Positions 36,307 through 46,128 of a DNA stretch of 64,000 bases are shown here, piece by piece. Both the position numbers and the translations under genes were made by a program. Origin of the DNA: Gammaproteobacteria bacterium (GTDB lineage Bacteria; Pseudomonadota; Gammaproteobacteria; Arenicellales; Poriferihabitantaceae). Below the pieces are notes generated by a model that made no database searches, had not been told where the DNA came from, and saw only the letters and a program-made list of their open reading frames with translations. Position 1 is the first letter of the stretch, and the number at the start of each line of letters is the position of its first letter. Where the stretch lies: the NCBI GenBank assembly GCA_024644945.1, contig JAHEGU010000003.1, positions 1 through 64,000 on the forward strand. Direction: 5' to 3'.

Positions 36307-37326
36307 GTGAAAACCAATCTCGAATCTGATTACTATATAACCCCATCGATTTTCTCGGTTGAGAGATTAAAGCTGTTCTCCACCACCTGGCAGTTGCTCG
36401 GACCATTATCACGTCTCGAGAATCCAGGAAGTTACGTTAGCGATGATATCGCCGGAATTAAAGTTGTCGCTATTCGTGGTCAAGACGGAACCCTTCGCGC
36501 TTTCCGTAATGTCTGCCGTCATCGCGGTGCGCAACTGATCGCGGATGGTGCAGGAAGTTGCCGCACCATTCGTTGTCCGTATCACAATTGGGTTTATGAA
36601 GATACCGGAGCCCTTAAGCATGCGCCCTGGTTTGGAGGGGATTCGGATTTCTCCCTTGATCAGTGGCCATTGCGACCGATACACATACAACAATGGCGCA
36701 ACCTGGTCTTTATTTGTATCGAGCCACATCAATTGTTGCTGGATCAACTTGGGGATACAGAAGCCGCGCTTGATGATGTTCTATTAGAAGACTACCACTG
36801 CGTCGATGAGCACAGGGTAGAATTCAGTGCGAATTGGAAAGTGTATACGGACAACTTCGTTGAAGGCTATCACATTCCTGGTATTCACCCTGAGTTTTAT
36901 GCTGCCATTGACTTCGAAAAATTCAGCACCACGGCTGACAACGGTCTAGTGTCCATGAGTGCGCCGACGAAAGAGGATCTGTTTTACAGGGGTCGGTGGT
37001 ACTGGATGTGGCCTAACTGGACGCTCTCGTTGTTCAATGGCGGTATGAATACTTCAAGAATAAATCCGCTCAGTCACAACCGAACAGAACTTATTTATCA
37101 TTTTTACTTTGACCAAAGTCTCTGTGAAGACACTGAATTTAAGGCCAACACGATTGCACGCAATCTCGAAGTTGTGCGCCAGGATTTTCAGATTTGTTTC
37201 GACACCCACAAAAATTATGTTTCGGGAAACTACCACCCCGGGCCTTTGTCTCCGAGACATGAGCAGGGTGTGATGTATTTTCAGGATCGGTATAGGTTAA
37301 ATATTGGTACTGAGAAGGATAACTAA
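36307..37326 (+). CDS. Rieske-type ring-hydroxylating/quaternary-amine oxygenase, alpha subunit
   Basis: A non-haem iron oxygenase of about 340 residues. The Rieske [2Fe-2S] site is CRHRG (near residue 72) with CPYHNW 17 bases-worth of residues later, and the mononuclear iron site is DNFVEGYHIPGIHPEF (near 190). The frame is open from TTG 36265, directly after the thiolase stop; GTG 36307 (VKTNLESDYY) best fits family N-termini. Relatives include choline monooxygenase, carnitine monooxygenase and glycine betaine demethylase alpha subunits. No ferredoxin reductase is adjacent. A role in quaternary amine breakdown is inferred from the surrounding content. Confidence 0.82.
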   Translation: MKTNLESDYYITPSIFSVERLKLFSTTWQLLGPLSRLENPGSYVSDDIAGIKVVAIRGQDGTLRAFRNVCRHRGAQLIADGAGSCRTIRCPYHNWVYEDTGALKHAPWFGGDSDFSLDQWPLRPIHIQQWRNLVFICIEPHQLLLDQLGDTEAALDDVLLEDYHCVDEHRVEFSANWKVYTDNFVEGYHIPGIHPEFYAAIDFEKFSTTADNGLVSMSAPTKEDLFYRGRWYWMWPNWTLSLFNGGMNTSRINPLSHNRTELIYHFYFDQSLCEDTEFKANTIARNLEVVRQDFQICFDTHKNYVSGNYHPGPLSPRHEQGVMYFQDRYRLNIGTEKDN

Positions 37327-37730
37327 TTTACTGGCTGCAATCAGGCCTATTATTATCCTTGGTGCGGAAGATCAAAGTCTCTGATTGTCTGCTGCGCTAT
37401 GTTGAGGCTGTTCGGACTTATCTTCATCTTGGTTGCTGCGGCAAACTTAGCCAAAATGCAGTCCTTCTTGAAGGGTGTTCTGGAGGCTGACCAAACTGCC
37501 TTGGCTGTTGTGTTTCACAGCGTTATCTAGATCAGATTATCGTAATAATTTTCATTACGAGCCTCGGTCTAACAAACGCCATTCCAAGTACATGTTGTCG
37601 TAACATGATGATGCAGTTTTGCAAAACTCTCATTCCGGAGGTCGGGTTGGCTCAGGTAACTAATCAAACTGGCACTGTTGTGACTGAAGCGCTATCCTGC
37701 GCATACAGAAAACATTAAAGAGTAACGGCA
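37327..37730. other. Intergenic stretch before the GS-like gene
   Basis: About 400 bases with no recognised gene apart from a doubtful 43-codon ORF (37399-37530). The last 100 bases presumably contain the promoter of the glutamine-synthetase-like gene, but no clear consensus boxes were found. Confidence 0.4.
37399..37530 (+). CDS. Possible small membrane protein of 43 residues
   Basis: An ORF below the track cutoff: MLRLFGLIFILVAAANLAKM followed by a short amphipathic segment. The N-terminal hydrophobic helix looks natural, but there is no ribosome binding site and no known relative comes to mind. It could be spurious. Confidence 0.2.
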   Translation: MLRLFGLIFILVAAANLAKMQSFLKGVLEADQTALAVVFHSVI

Positions 37731-39101
37731 ATGAAAGGTTTGATGACACTTGAAGAATTGAAAGCGGAGGTTAGTGAAGGATCGATCGATACAGTGCTCG
37801 TATGTCAGGTGGACATGCAGAGTAGACTGATGGGTAAGCGCTTTCATGCTGATTTTTTCATTGATAGCGCCTGGGAGGAGACTCACAGCTGCAACTATCT
37901 GTTGGCCACAGATTTTGAAATGGAAACCGTGGGAGGATACCGATCGACTAGCTGGGCGGCAGGCTATGGAGACTACACCATGAAGCCTGATCTCACGACC
38001 TTACGACGTGTTCCCTGGTTGGAGGGAACCGCAATGGTCCTATGCGATGTGCTCGACCATCATGGTCACGAAGATGTACCGCATTCTCCGCGAGCGATAC
38101 TTAAGAAACAGCTGGAGCGATTGGATCAGATGGGAATGAGTGCGATGATGGCTTCTGAACTGGAGTTCTTTTTATTTAATACCAGCTATACAGAGTGCCA
38201 GCGGGCAGGATATCGCGACATGGAACTTGCGGGCACTTACAACGAGGATTACCATATTTTTCAAACCACCAAGGAAGAGGATGTAATGCGTTCAATTCGC
38301 AATGGACTGCATGGTGCCGGAATACCGGTGGAATGTTCAAAAGGTGAAGCCTGTGCCGGTCAAGAAGAGATCAATATATTGTACGCGGATGCGCTGACTT
38401 CAGCGGATAATCATGTGATTGTAAAGAACGGTTGTAAGGAGATTGCATGGAGTAAGGGTAAGTCACTTACGTTTCTGGCTAAATGGGATACCGATAAGGC
38501 AGGGAGTTCTTCCCATATTCATCAGAGTTTATGGAATAAAAATCGAACCGAGTCTTTGTTTTATGATTCCGGCGCAGAATACGGTATGTCACCACTGATG
38601 CGAAGTTATCTGGCTGGGCTATTGTCCCATGCGAGTGAGATAACCTGTTTCTTAGCTCCATTCATTAATTCTTACAAACGTTTCCAGTCAGGAACTTTCG
38701 CGCCTACCCGGGCTATCTGGAGTCCTGATAATCGTACTGCAGGTTATCGTCTCTGTGCCGAAGATACCAAGAGCGTAAGAGTTGAATGCCGGGTAGGGGG
38801 CTCAGACCTGAATCCATATCTTGCCTATGCGGCGTTAATTGCCGCGGGCATCAACGGAATAGAAAATCAGCTCGAACTCGAGCCGGCCTTCCAGGGTGAC
38901 GCCTATCATGGCGAAGACTTGCGCGAAATCCCCGGGACTCTGCGTGCCGCAATTAGCGCGTTGGATGCATCTGATATGTTGCGCTCGGCGTTTGGAGATC
39001 AGGTCATTGACCACTATGTGCATGCTGCCAGTTGGGAGCAGAAGGAATTCGACAGGGTGGTGACTGACTGGGAAATTGCCCGAGGATTTGAACGGGCATG
39101 A
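37731..39101 (+). CDS. Glutamine synthetase-family gamma-glutamyl ligase
   Basis: A 456-residue member of the GS superfamily. It has SELEFFLF (metal ligands, near residue 143), ECSKGEACAGQEEINILYADAL (near 202), the ATP/metal motif KAGSSSHIHQSLW (near 261) and the phosphate-binding GTFAPTRAIWSPDNRTAGYR (near 322). The usual adenylylation-site region of housekeeping GlnA is missing, which fits catabolic gamma-glutamyl ligases such as PuuA or gamma-glutamyl-amine synthetases. The stump of an aldehyde dehydrogenase 17 bases downstream supports a lost gamma-glutamylation pathway for an amine. The amine is unknown. Confidence 0.85.
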   Translation: MKGLMTLEELKAEVSEGSIDTVLVCQVDMQSRLMGKRFHADFFIDSAWEETHSCNYLLATDFEMETVGGYRSTSWAAGYGDYTMKPDLTTLRRVPWLEGTAMVLCDVLDHHGHEDVPHSPRAILKKQLERLDQMGMSAMMASELEFFLFNTSYTECQRAGYRDMELAGTYNEDYHIFQTTKEEDVMRSIRNGLHGAGIPVECSKGEACAGQEEINILYADALTSADNHVIVKNGCKEIAWSKGKSLTFLAKWDTDKAGSSSHIHQSLWNKNRTESLFYDSGAEYGMSPLMRSYLAGLLSHASEITCFLAPFINSYKRFQSGTFAPTRAIWSPDNRTAGYRLCAEDTKSVRVECRVGGSDLNPYLAYAALIAAGINGIENQLELEPAFQGDAYHGEDLREIPGTLRAAISALDASDMLRSAFGDQVIDHYVHAASWEQKEFDRVVTDWEIARGFERA

Positions 39102-39118
39102 GATAAGAGGCTTAAAAA

Positions 39119-39277
39119 ATGAAAAAGATTGTTTGCATAAGTCCCATTGATGGATCCGTATATGCGGAGCGAGAGGTTGATAACCGAGAGTCAGTGGAGG
39201 AAAAACTTCGACAGGCCAGAGTTGCACAGAGAGCTTGGGCAGATCAGCCGGTTTCGGCGCTTCTCCTAAATGACTAA
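39119..39277 (+). pseudogene. N-terminal stump of an aldehyde dehydrogenase
   Basis: A 52-codon ORF missed by the track because of its length. The peptide begins MKKIVCISPIDGSVYAERE and contains ARVAQRAWADQPVS. This is the exact layout of the first 50 residues of the aldehyde dehydrogenases that accompany GS-like ligases (xCISPxDGSVYxER...A..AQxAW...P). The frame stops at 39275-39277 and no more ALDH sequence follows before 39470. It has a GAGG ribosome binding site and lies 17 bases after the GS-like gene, so it is a deletion remnant of the next operon gene. Confidence 0.72.
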
Positions 39278-39482
39278 GGTTATACACAGACGATCCGGCT
39301 CTGCATGAAAGGGGAGCGCTTTTTTTGAATGTTTTCCTGGGTGCCGCCTGAAAATTTAGTCTGGCAGCGATCAGAATTCAATGGTAAATTGGCGATAAAG
39401 AGTAAACGAGGTGTGTATTCCCTGCCTTGCAAGACATGAAGTTGTTTCCATAACAACGAATTAAGTCCAAGTGAGTACTAGC

Positions 39483-39797
39483 ATGAGCGATAACGATATG
39501 CGAAATAGTGGTGATACCAACTTGCCCCAACCAAGCGATGAAATTATCGCGCTTTACCGTCAGCATGTGCCCGATTATCTATCCGAGCTGCTGTCTGCGG
39601 TTGAAAATGATGATCAGGAGAAGGTTTCATTTCAGTGTCACAAAATGTGTTCCGCCATGCGCACCATGGGATTCGATAACATTGCGGATATCCTGGAAGA
39701 AATTCAGCGCAGAAAGCCACAGGGTGAACAACTGAAAGAATTATCGTCACGCGTCGAAACGCTGGTCAATCATACGCTGCTGCTACTGGATAAGTAG
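39483..39797 (+). CDS. Hpt-domain phosphotransfer protein
   Basis: About 104 residues from ATG 39483; the frame opens at GTG 39471. A single Hpt-type helical bundle has the phosphorylatable histidine in FQCHKMCSAMRTMGFDNIAD (near residue 58), with the small-residue spacing of the usual HxLKGSxxxxG motif, although the Gly after Lys is replaced. It has no kinase or receiver domain. The hybrid histidine kinase at 42003-43991 ends in a receiver and lacks an Hpt, so this orphan may relay its phosphate. Confidence 0.72.
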   Translation: MSDNDMRNSGDTNLPQPSDEIIALYRQHVPDYLSELLSAVENDDQEKVSFQCHKMCSAMRTMGFDNIADILEEIQRRKPQGEQLKELSSRVETLVNHTLLLLDK

Positions 39798-39824
39798 CAA
39801 CCGAATCTGCGTCCCAGGATCGGA

Positions 39825-40472
39825 TCAGCCAGCAACGCAGCATGGCGAGCTGACAAAGAAAATTCGGATAGCCAACCCGATTAAAATCAGACCCGCAATC
39901 CATGCGAGAATCACTCCCGCCAATGGTCTTCTTTTTAGCTTTTGTGCCAGCGTACCACCTGCCATTGCTACAATAATATCGGAGGGTACTGCAGTGAGCG
40001 GTACCAGCATCCCCAGCACCAGGACTTGTGTAGTAATGTCATCTCGCGAGTAGTCGATGAACTGGGGAAGGAAAGCAAGAAAGAAAATCGCGGTCTTTGG
40101 GTTCAGAACTTCGACCAGAATACCCTGATAGAGAATGGTCGAAAAAGAAGCGTCTTTGACTTTGCGGATTGAAAAATCGTCGTTACCGGCGCCTCTGATC
40201 ATGCTATAGCCGAGATAGCACAAATAACAACCCCCTGCGATTTGAAGAATAGTAAACGCCTTCGGAGAATATTCAAATATCGCTGCCAACCCCATTGCTG
40301 TTGCAACGGCCAGAATGATGCCACCTATTGCTAGTCCGATTGCAGAAGCGAATCCGGCACTCCGGCTTTGGCCGACGCTTCTGGATAGCACATACAACAT
40401 TGACGGGCCTGGTGATGCGCTCAAAAGCAGGCCAGCCACCGCGACGGCGACAATCATATCAATACTTGGCAT
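39825..40472 (-). CDS. LysE/RhtB-family exporter, second copy
   Basis: A 215-residue six-helix protein with SASPGPSMLYVLSRSVGQSR (near residues 18-37) and VEVLNPKTAIFFLAFLPQFIDY (near 121), the two conserved LysE/RhtB motifs. It exports amino acids or similar solutes. It is convergent with the Hpt gene and not closely similar to the LysE protein at 26411-27040. The cysteine pair at its C-terminus (SSPCCVAG) is unusual. Confidence 0.87.
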   Translation of the reverse strand: MPSIDMIVAVAVAGLLLSASPGPSMLYVLSRSVGQSRSAGFASAIGLAIGGIILAVATAMGLAAIFEYSPKAFTILQIAGGCYLCYLGYSMIRGAGNDDFSIRKVKDASFSTILYQGILVEVLNPKTAIFFLAFLPQFIDYSRDDITTQVLVLGMLVPLTAVPSDIIVAMAGGTLAQKLKRRPLAGVILAWIAGLILIGLAIRIFFVSSPCCVAG

Positions 40473-40597
40473 ATTCCCCTTTTAACTAAAGTAGTAATTT
40501 TTATCCAGCATCCATACCATATTCTTTCAACTTTCTAGATGCAATGAAAGCCGACTTTAGTCTTTACGATAGATCTTTAGATTACTTCAAGACAGCC

Positions 40598-41692
40598 CTA
40601 TAGATAACTTCGCATCCTTTCCTCAAATGGGTTGGGACCTGGCTGCACATCAGGAAATTCAAGCAATCCTGCCTCATAGCGCCTGCGAAGATACGGAAAA
40701 TCCCGCAGCAACTGGCTGAGAAGGTGTTCGCCCCCAAGCACTGGTTCATAGTGTTTCTGCTTGTGGCGGAATTTCGGACAATCAACCGGCGCTACGACCG
40801 TGTCATAGTTGGTGGCTGCGAAAAACGGAACTGAAAACCGCTCTTCACCTTGGTTAATGACCCTGTGCGGAGTTGCCACCAGTAGACCACCGCTCCAAGC
40901 TTCCATCATATCGCCAATATTAAAGTAGAACGTATTGTCGATCGGGGGCGCATCAACCCAGTTTGAGTCAAGGTCCAGAATCTGCAAACTAGGTTTTCTG
41001 GAATGCAGAATTGTAAAGCACTCATAGTCTGTATGAGCACCCATATTAACGTCTGTATCGCTCGGTATGCGATCATTTTGTAAATAGTGAAGCAGACGTA
41101 ATTGAGAAACAGGTTTGTTTATTTGTTTGCGGAAGAATCGCCTGGGCAGACCGAGGCTCATTTCGAACGCTCGAAACATGGCCTGGGATACCCGGTTCAT
41201 TTCTTTGACATAACGCCCGAGTATGTAGCGAAACCCGGGTTGATCAGGCCACACATTTGGACCGAGCAACGGATTACCATTTACATGGTCAGGATCATCC
41301 GCAGGTAAATCCATTCCCATATCAAAGGCTTCGTAACGTCTCGGGCCTTGCTCATCAGCGTAGTCACCTTTTTCAGTGATCGGCACATATCCGCGATGAT
41401 TGCGAGAATGGCCAATATAGTATCTGTTCTTTTCCGCGATATCCTTGTTAAAGAAAAACTGTGCCTGCTCATACACCGCATCGGTCAGCGCCTTAGAAAC
41501 CATGTGGTTATACAAATACAGAAATCCATTCTGCATGGCGATATCACAAATTTGTGCCGCGGTGCTACGTTGAACCGAGGGGTTCCTGTCATACAACCCA
41601 CCAACGTCAACCATAGGTAGGGAGTCCTTGGTTGCGCGACGCGCCGGAAACGGCACGATTTTTTCATCTATGAACTCGTATGTGGTTTTCAA
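40598..41692 (-). CDS. Isopenicillin N synthase-like Fe(II)/2-oxoglutarate oxygenase
   Basis: A 364-residue oxygenase. The N-terminal DIOX_N-type segment is LPMVDVGGLYDRNPS (near residue 26). The iron site is MGAHTDYECFTILH (HxD, near 217) with the distal histidine in LLVATPHRVINQGEERFSVPFF, where RxS binds the 2-oxoacid (near 277-290). Members include gibberellin/flavonoid-type hydroxylases and bacterial relatives of ethylene-forming enzyme. The substrate is not known. It stands alone, 300 bases downstream of the histidine kinase on the same strand. Confidence 0.85.
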   Translation of the reverse strand: MKTTYEFIDEKIVPFPARRATKDSLPMVDVGGLYDRNPSVQRSTAAQICDIAMQNGFLYLYNHMVSKALTDAVYEQAQFFFNKDIAEKNRYYIGHSRNHRGYVPITEKGDYADEQGPRRYEAFDMGMDLPADDPDHVNGNPLLGPNVWPDQPGFRYILGRYVKEMNRVSQAMFRAFEMSLGLPRRFFRKQINKPVSQLRLLHYLQNDRIPSDTDVNMGAHTDYECFTILHSRKPSLQILDLDSNWVDAPPIDNTFYFNIGDMMEAWSGGLLVATPHRVINQGEERFSVPFFAATNYDTVVAPVDCPKFRHKQKHYEPVLGGEHLLSQLLRDFPYLRRRYEAGLLEFPDVQPGPNPFEERMRSYL

Positions 41693-42002
41693 GTGAGAGT
41701 TTTTTTAATTCGTTTTCGAGGCTCTGGATGACATATTTTAGTAATCTGCACAATCGATTTCCAAGACTTCAATTGGCAGGCTGAGGTCATTCAGGCCAGC
41801 CTTGGAAGATCGGTTAGCTCATACCCTAACCTACTTAATTACAATCTACCACCAATCCTACACTTAAAATGTTGAAAAATGAACGTTTATTAGAGTAAAA
41901 AATGCAAGAAGTGACGCATATTCAGCAAAGATAATACCCTGAATAGTCCAAATCAGTTAAGACCCACCTGTCCGTTAACCGCCTGAGTGTTCTTTCAGCA
42001 GC
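41693..42002. other. Intergenic gap between histidine kinase and IPNS-like gene
   Basis: About 310 AT-rich bases with no ORF, RNA or clear terminator that I can support. It presumably carries the promoter of the IPNS-like gene. Confidence 0.4.
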
Positions 42003-43991
42003 TTAGACCGCTACTGCATGAGTCGAAGGGCGAAGTAACTCAACAATTCTGCTGCGCAGCTCATCCGGGTGAAAGGGTTTGACTAGCTGTCCATCCATGC
42101 CGGCGCCTTTGATTTCCGCAGGGGAAGCGGATAAGACGTCTGCACTCATCGCAATTATTGGAATTCTGGCATTTGCCGTGGTCGACCGTCGAATCTCTTT
42201 CGCAGTGCGGTAGCCAGTCCAGCCCGGCATCTGTAAATCCATCAGAACCAGATCGAGATGTTCTGCGTTTACCATTTCAAGAGCTTTGTACCCGTCAGAT
42301 GCCGTAAAAACCACGACGTCCCACCTTTCAAGAAATTCTTGCGCTACCAAAATGTTTATCGGACTATCGTCTACGATCAGTATCCGGTATCCTGAAAGAT
42401 CAAAATGTTGTGCGTCATTTGAAACGGGTTTATGTTCTGTAGCGGAACCCAGTTTGTAGGGTAGGGTGACTGTAAAAGTAGTGCCTTTATTCGGTACACT
42501 TTTTACTCCTATGGAGCCACCTTGTTGTTCCACCAGTCGTTTGGAAATACCGAGGCCAAGTCCGACTCCAAAGAACAAACTGCTTTTTGCGGCATGGGCC
42601 TGTTCGTAACGATCAAAAATTGAATCTTGCTTGTCAAGTGGTATACCGACGCCAGTGTCAATTACCCGAATTGCTAGATTGACCTGCGAATCATCCCTCT
42701 CTATGAGACCCACAACAATTTTTACCTTACCGTAATTAGTGAATTTGAGAGCATTTAACGTTAGGTTGCCTAGCACCTGCGATAACCGAGTCGCATCGCC
42801 CAGCAGAAGATTGGGAACGTTCTCGGCAATTTCGTATTCTAAACCGATTGATTTTTCCTCTGCATGAGGAGATAACATCTGTAGCAAGCGGGCTAGAAGA
42901 TCATGCAGGTCGAAGGTGTTTTGCTCAAACACCACTTTACCCGCCCCAAGTTTCTCGAACTCTAGGATATCGTTGATAATTTTAAGAAGATTCTCACCCG
43001 AATATTCCATGGTCTCGAGTAGCTCAGTGGCTTTCTTCCCGTCTACGGACTCCCGAAGAAGTCGGCTCAAATTCAATATTCCATTTAACGGGGTACGAAT
43101 TTCATGGGACATCATACTCATGAATTCAGTTTTTGCCTGATCTGCTTTTTCCGCGACTTCCTTAGCTTTAAAGTATGCGGTGACGTCGACGAAGTATAGA
43201 TTGGCATAACCTCGTTCCGGAAACGGAATGATATCGACCGAATAGATCAGCTTATCGATCGGTAATGTGATGAGACCGCTTTCACCGGCTACCAGGGCTT
43301 CGGATACGTACTTGTACAGATTGTGATAGCGAAAATGGAAAGTACTCTCCTCCAGAGCTTTTAGAATTCTTTCAGCCGGTTGGTTGGCCAGTGAAACGTC
43401 AAATTCAGAGGACAGGCGGAACACCGGGTTCGGGTTTTCAAGTGCAAACAGAGCAATATCTTCTCTTTCCTGCTGGTGTATTGTCTTAGAGATCTTGGTG
43501 CCGGAAATAATGGCCAGATCCTGCAGGATTTCAAGGTGATAATTATCGTAGAAGCCCGCTTCGGAATGTTCACTGTCGATGATGCCAATTAGCTCGCCCT
43601 CTGCGAATATGGGCACCGCGAGTTCAGACAGGCGCGCGTGGTCGTCGACAATATAGCGATCATCAAGCCGGGTATCTGATATGAGTTCCGGCTTGCCGGT
43701 TTTAGCGACAGTACCGACAATTCCGTTTCCAATCGGAATCTCGATTGGATCCTTGATCGCCTCATCATCAATATTTTTATTACCGTATGCCGCTTTCTGG
43801 ACCAGCATGTTACGTTTTTCATCGACCAGGTAGATGACGCAATCTTCGAACCCAAGTCGGTTGATACAGTTTGAGACGATATCCCATAGGACGTCGTCCA
43901 CGGTATTTCTGCGAAATACCGACTGGGAAAAATAAGTGATGATATTGAGACGGCGCTCCAGCCGCTCAAACTTTTCGATATTATTTGTCAT
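42003..43991 (-). CDS. GAF-containing hybrid sensor histidine kinase
   Basis: A 662-residue soluble kinase with no membrane segment. A GAF domain spans about residues 15-165 ([20 protein letters not shown]), followed by a PAS-like region. The HisKA site is [20 protein letters not shown] (His near residue 295). The HATPase domain has [17 protein letters not shown] and [20 protein letters not shown]-terminal receiver begins [11 protein letters not shown], with the phosphoacceptor Asp in VLMDLQMPG near residue 583. It likely senses a cytosolic ligand. No Hpt or output domain is present; the orphan Hpt protein at 39483 is a candidate partner. Confidence 0.92.
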   Translation of the reverse strand: MTNNIEKFERLERRLNIITYFSQSVFRRNTVDDVLWDIVSNCINRLGFEDCVIYLVDEKRNMLVQKAAYGNKNIDDEAIKDPIEIPIGNGIVGTVAKTGKPELISDTRLDDRYIVDDHARLSELAVPIFAEGELIGIIDSEHSEAGFYDNYHLEILQDLAIISGTKISKTIHQQEREDIALFALENPNPVFRLSSEFDVSLANQPAERILKALEESTFHFRYHNLYKYVSEALVAGESGLITLPIDKLIYSVDIIPFPERGYANLYFVDVTAYFKAKEVAEKADQAKTEFMSMMSHEIRTPLNGILNLSRLLRESVDGKKATELLETMEYSGENLLKIINDILEFEKLGAGKVVFEQNTFDLHDLLARLLQMLSPHAEEKSIGLEYEIAENVPNLLLGDATRLSQVLGNLTLNALKFTNYGKVKIVVGLIERDDSQVNLAIRVIDTGVGIPLDKQDSIFDRYEQAHAAKSSLFFGVGLGLGISKRLVEQQGGSIGVKSVPNKGTTFTVTLPYKLGSATEHKPVSNDAQHFDLSGYRILIVDDSPINILVAQEFLERWDVVVFTASDGYKALEMVNAEHLDLVLMDLQMPGWTGYRTAKEIRRSTTANARIPIIAMSADVLSASPAEIKGAGMDGQLVKPFHPDELRSRIVELLRPSTHAVAV

Positions 43992-44554
43992 TATGCTATC
44001 GATTACCCCCGTAACCTTTAATCATGCCTGTATTTGGTTCAATTTTAAAGTAAAAAGAGCCAAATTCAGGGATTGGAACGAATTTAGAAAAAATAGCGAA
44101 ACCTCTTCTAATTCACTGAAAATTATATATAAATCATATGGTTATCCAAATATTATTCAGATTTATCGCAAACAATAAAGGCTTGCTGTTTCATGGGCAT
44201 TTTTACCGATGCCGACCCGATCAAATGGCGAAAATGGCGTGGCTTTTTGCTTGGTTGGAGTCTTTCAAGGTGTTGAAGCTCCATTTCTCGCCAAGGACTC
44301 GTTAATGTATTTCTTGGCCCGACCACAGTCCGGAACAGCAGGACCTCAGGCAAGGTGCGCAGAATCGCTCTGATTGAGGGCGTTTTTATCTAATATTGTG
44401 GCGGCAAACCGCTATGTACTCAGGCACTGTTCAGCTACTATCCGCTGGAAGAGATTAGAGGCCTTCTAGTGGTCCCAGTTAAGTTGATGTCCATTCTCGA
44501 CCGGAGATGCAGCCAGGCTTTTCATCAACCCGGTATCCAGCCGACGAGGTAAAG
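43992..44554. other. Intergenic stretch before the sox operon
   Basis: About 560 bases between the divergent kinase and soxB. It is AT-rich near the kinase and more GC-rich near 44200-44500, where short frames (for example from ATG 44192) read without stops for 25-40 codons but match nothing I know. It may hold decayed coding DNA plus the sox promoter. Confidence 0.35.
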
Positions 44555-45820
44555 ATGACGCGATATAACGCGTGGAATGTTTTAAAAAATGGAATTACCG
44601 GCCAGAAAGGCTGGGACAGGGCGTGGCGTGATCCGCAACCCAAAGATAGTTATGAGATTGTCATCGTTGGGGCGGGATTACATGGTCTGGCTACGGCGTT
44701 TTATCTTGCTAAGAATCATGGCATTCGCAATATTGCGGTGGTTGAAAAGGGGTGGCTTGGAGGTGGAAACGCCGGCCGCAACACGACGATTGTCCGATCA
44801 AATTACATGATGCCGGGCAACCGGTTCTTTTACGAACACTCGCTCAAGTTGTGGGAGAACCTGAGTCACGAGTTGAATTTTAATGTCATGTTCAGCCAGC
44901 GTGCGCATATTTCTTTGCTGCACAGCCCCGCGGCGCGAGACGCCGCAGCCCGACGCTACAATACGATGCGGTTGACCGATACCGGTGCGGAGCTGTGGGA
45001 TCTAGAAACGCTTAAACGAGAGGTGCCGCATTTAAACTATGACAACGCACGCTTCCCCATAATTGGTGCTGCGGTGCAAAGTCGCGCAGGAAGTGCACGC
45101 CATGATGCGGTGGCTTGGGGATATGCGCGGGGGGCAGATCAGTATGGTGTGGATATCATCCAGAATTGCGAAGTCACTGGAGTGCGGCGAGAGAACGGGC
45201 GGGTAACAGCGGTGGAAACCACTCGGGGTGATATCGGTGCCGCCAAGGTGGGGTTTGCGGTCGCTGGGAATACCTCAAGGCTTTGGCGGATGGTGGAACT
45301 TGGCAAACTCCCAATCGAAACTCACAAGCTCCAAGCTTTCGTGTCAGAACCTTTAAAGCCGCTGCTGGATCAGGTGGTGGTATTCGGTGTAGGCGGTGCC
45401 CACTTTTATATCTCACAGTCTGACAAAGGTGGGATGGTATTCGGGGGCGATCTCGACTGGTATAAATCTTATGCTCAAAGGGGCAATCTGCCGATTGTTC
45501 AAGACGTCGCGGAAGCCGCCACCTCAATACTGCCTTGTCTGGGCCGGGTCAGGTTGCTGCGACACTGGTCCGGGGTAATGGATATGTCGATGGATGGTTC
45601 CCCCTTTATATGCAAAACCCCTGTGGAGAATCTCTATCTAAATGCCGGCTGGAATTATGGTGGGTTTAAGGCAACACCCGCATCGGGTTGGTATTTTGCG
45701 GATTTGATCGCCAATGACAGACCGGATCCGGTCATTGAAAATTTTGATCTGGGTAGGTTTTCGCGAGGTGTCAATATTGATGAGCGCGGCGCGGGACCAG
45801 ATCCCAAGCTGCACGGGTAG
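44555..45820 (+). CDS. soxB: Sarcosine oxidase subunit beta
   Basis: About 421 residues from ATG 44555, which has a GAGG ribosome binding site; the track start is 48 bases earlier. The FAD-binding motif is IVIVGAGLHGLATAFYLAKN (near residue 37) and the covalent-flavin region is GGGNAGRNTTIVRSNYMMPG. The C-terminal FAD/substrate region is DGSPFICKTPVENLYLNAGW, with NYGGFKATPASG. As the beta subunit of heterotetrameric sarcosine oxidase it carries the covalent FMN and oxidises sarcosine to glycine, passing the C1 unit to tetrahydrofolate. It is first of soxBDAG. Confidence 0.93.
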   Translation: MTRYNAWNVLKNGITGQKGWDRAWRDPQPKDSYEIVIVGAGLHGLATAFYLAKNHGIRNIAVVEKGWLGGGNAGRNTTIVRSNYMMPGNRFFYEHSLKLWENLSHELNFNVMFSQRAHISLLHSPAARDAAARRYNTMRLTDTGAELWDLETLKREVPHLNYDNARFPIIGAAVQSRAGSARHDAVAWGYARGADQYGVDIIQNCEVTGVRRENGRVTAVETTRGDIGAAKVGFAVAGNTSRLWRMVELGKLPIETHKLQAFVSEPLKPLLDQVVVFGVGGAHFYISQSDKGGMVFGGDLDWYKSYAQRGNLPIVQDVAEAATSILPCLGRVRLLRHWSGVMDMSMDGSPFICKTPVENLYLNAGWNYGGFKATPASGWYFADLIANDRPDPVIENFDLGRFSRGVNIDERGAGPDPKLHG

Positions 45821-45843
45821 ACCGACGAGAATAGTTTAACTTC

Positions 45844-46128
45844 ATGATACGAATAAAGTGCCCCTTCTGCGGTGAGCGCGACCATAGTGAATTTACATAT
45901 GGTGGCGATGCCTCGATCGTCTATCCCGCTCTGGATGCAACAGCGGAAGAATGGCATGAGGCCGTTTTTATGCGGGAGAATATTCGGGGTATGCAGACTG
46001 AAACCTGGCATCACGTGAATGGATGTCGCATGTGGCTGATTGTGCAAAGAGATACCATGACCCATGAAATACGATCGGTGAGGCCTGCCCATGAAGGGCT
46101 GGCCGGCGTTCTGGAGGATGACCGATGA
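45844..46128 (+). CDS. soxD: Sarcosine oxidase subunit delta
   Basis: A 94-residue protein beginning MIRIKCPFCGERDHSEFTYG, the usual zinc-binding opening of SoxD, with further ligands in WHHVNGCRMWL. It stabilises the heterotetramer. Its stop codon overlaps the soxA start by 4 bases (ATGA). Confidence 0.94.
   Translation: MIRIKCPFCGERDHSEFTYGGDASIVYPALDATAEEWHEAVFMRENIRGMQTETWHHVNGCRMWLIVQRDTMTHEIRSVRPAHEGLAGVLEDDR

Noticed and set aside
44192-44400. Short open frames before the sox operon
   Set aside because: Frames of 25-40 codons look protein-like in places but match no family I know and lack start signals.
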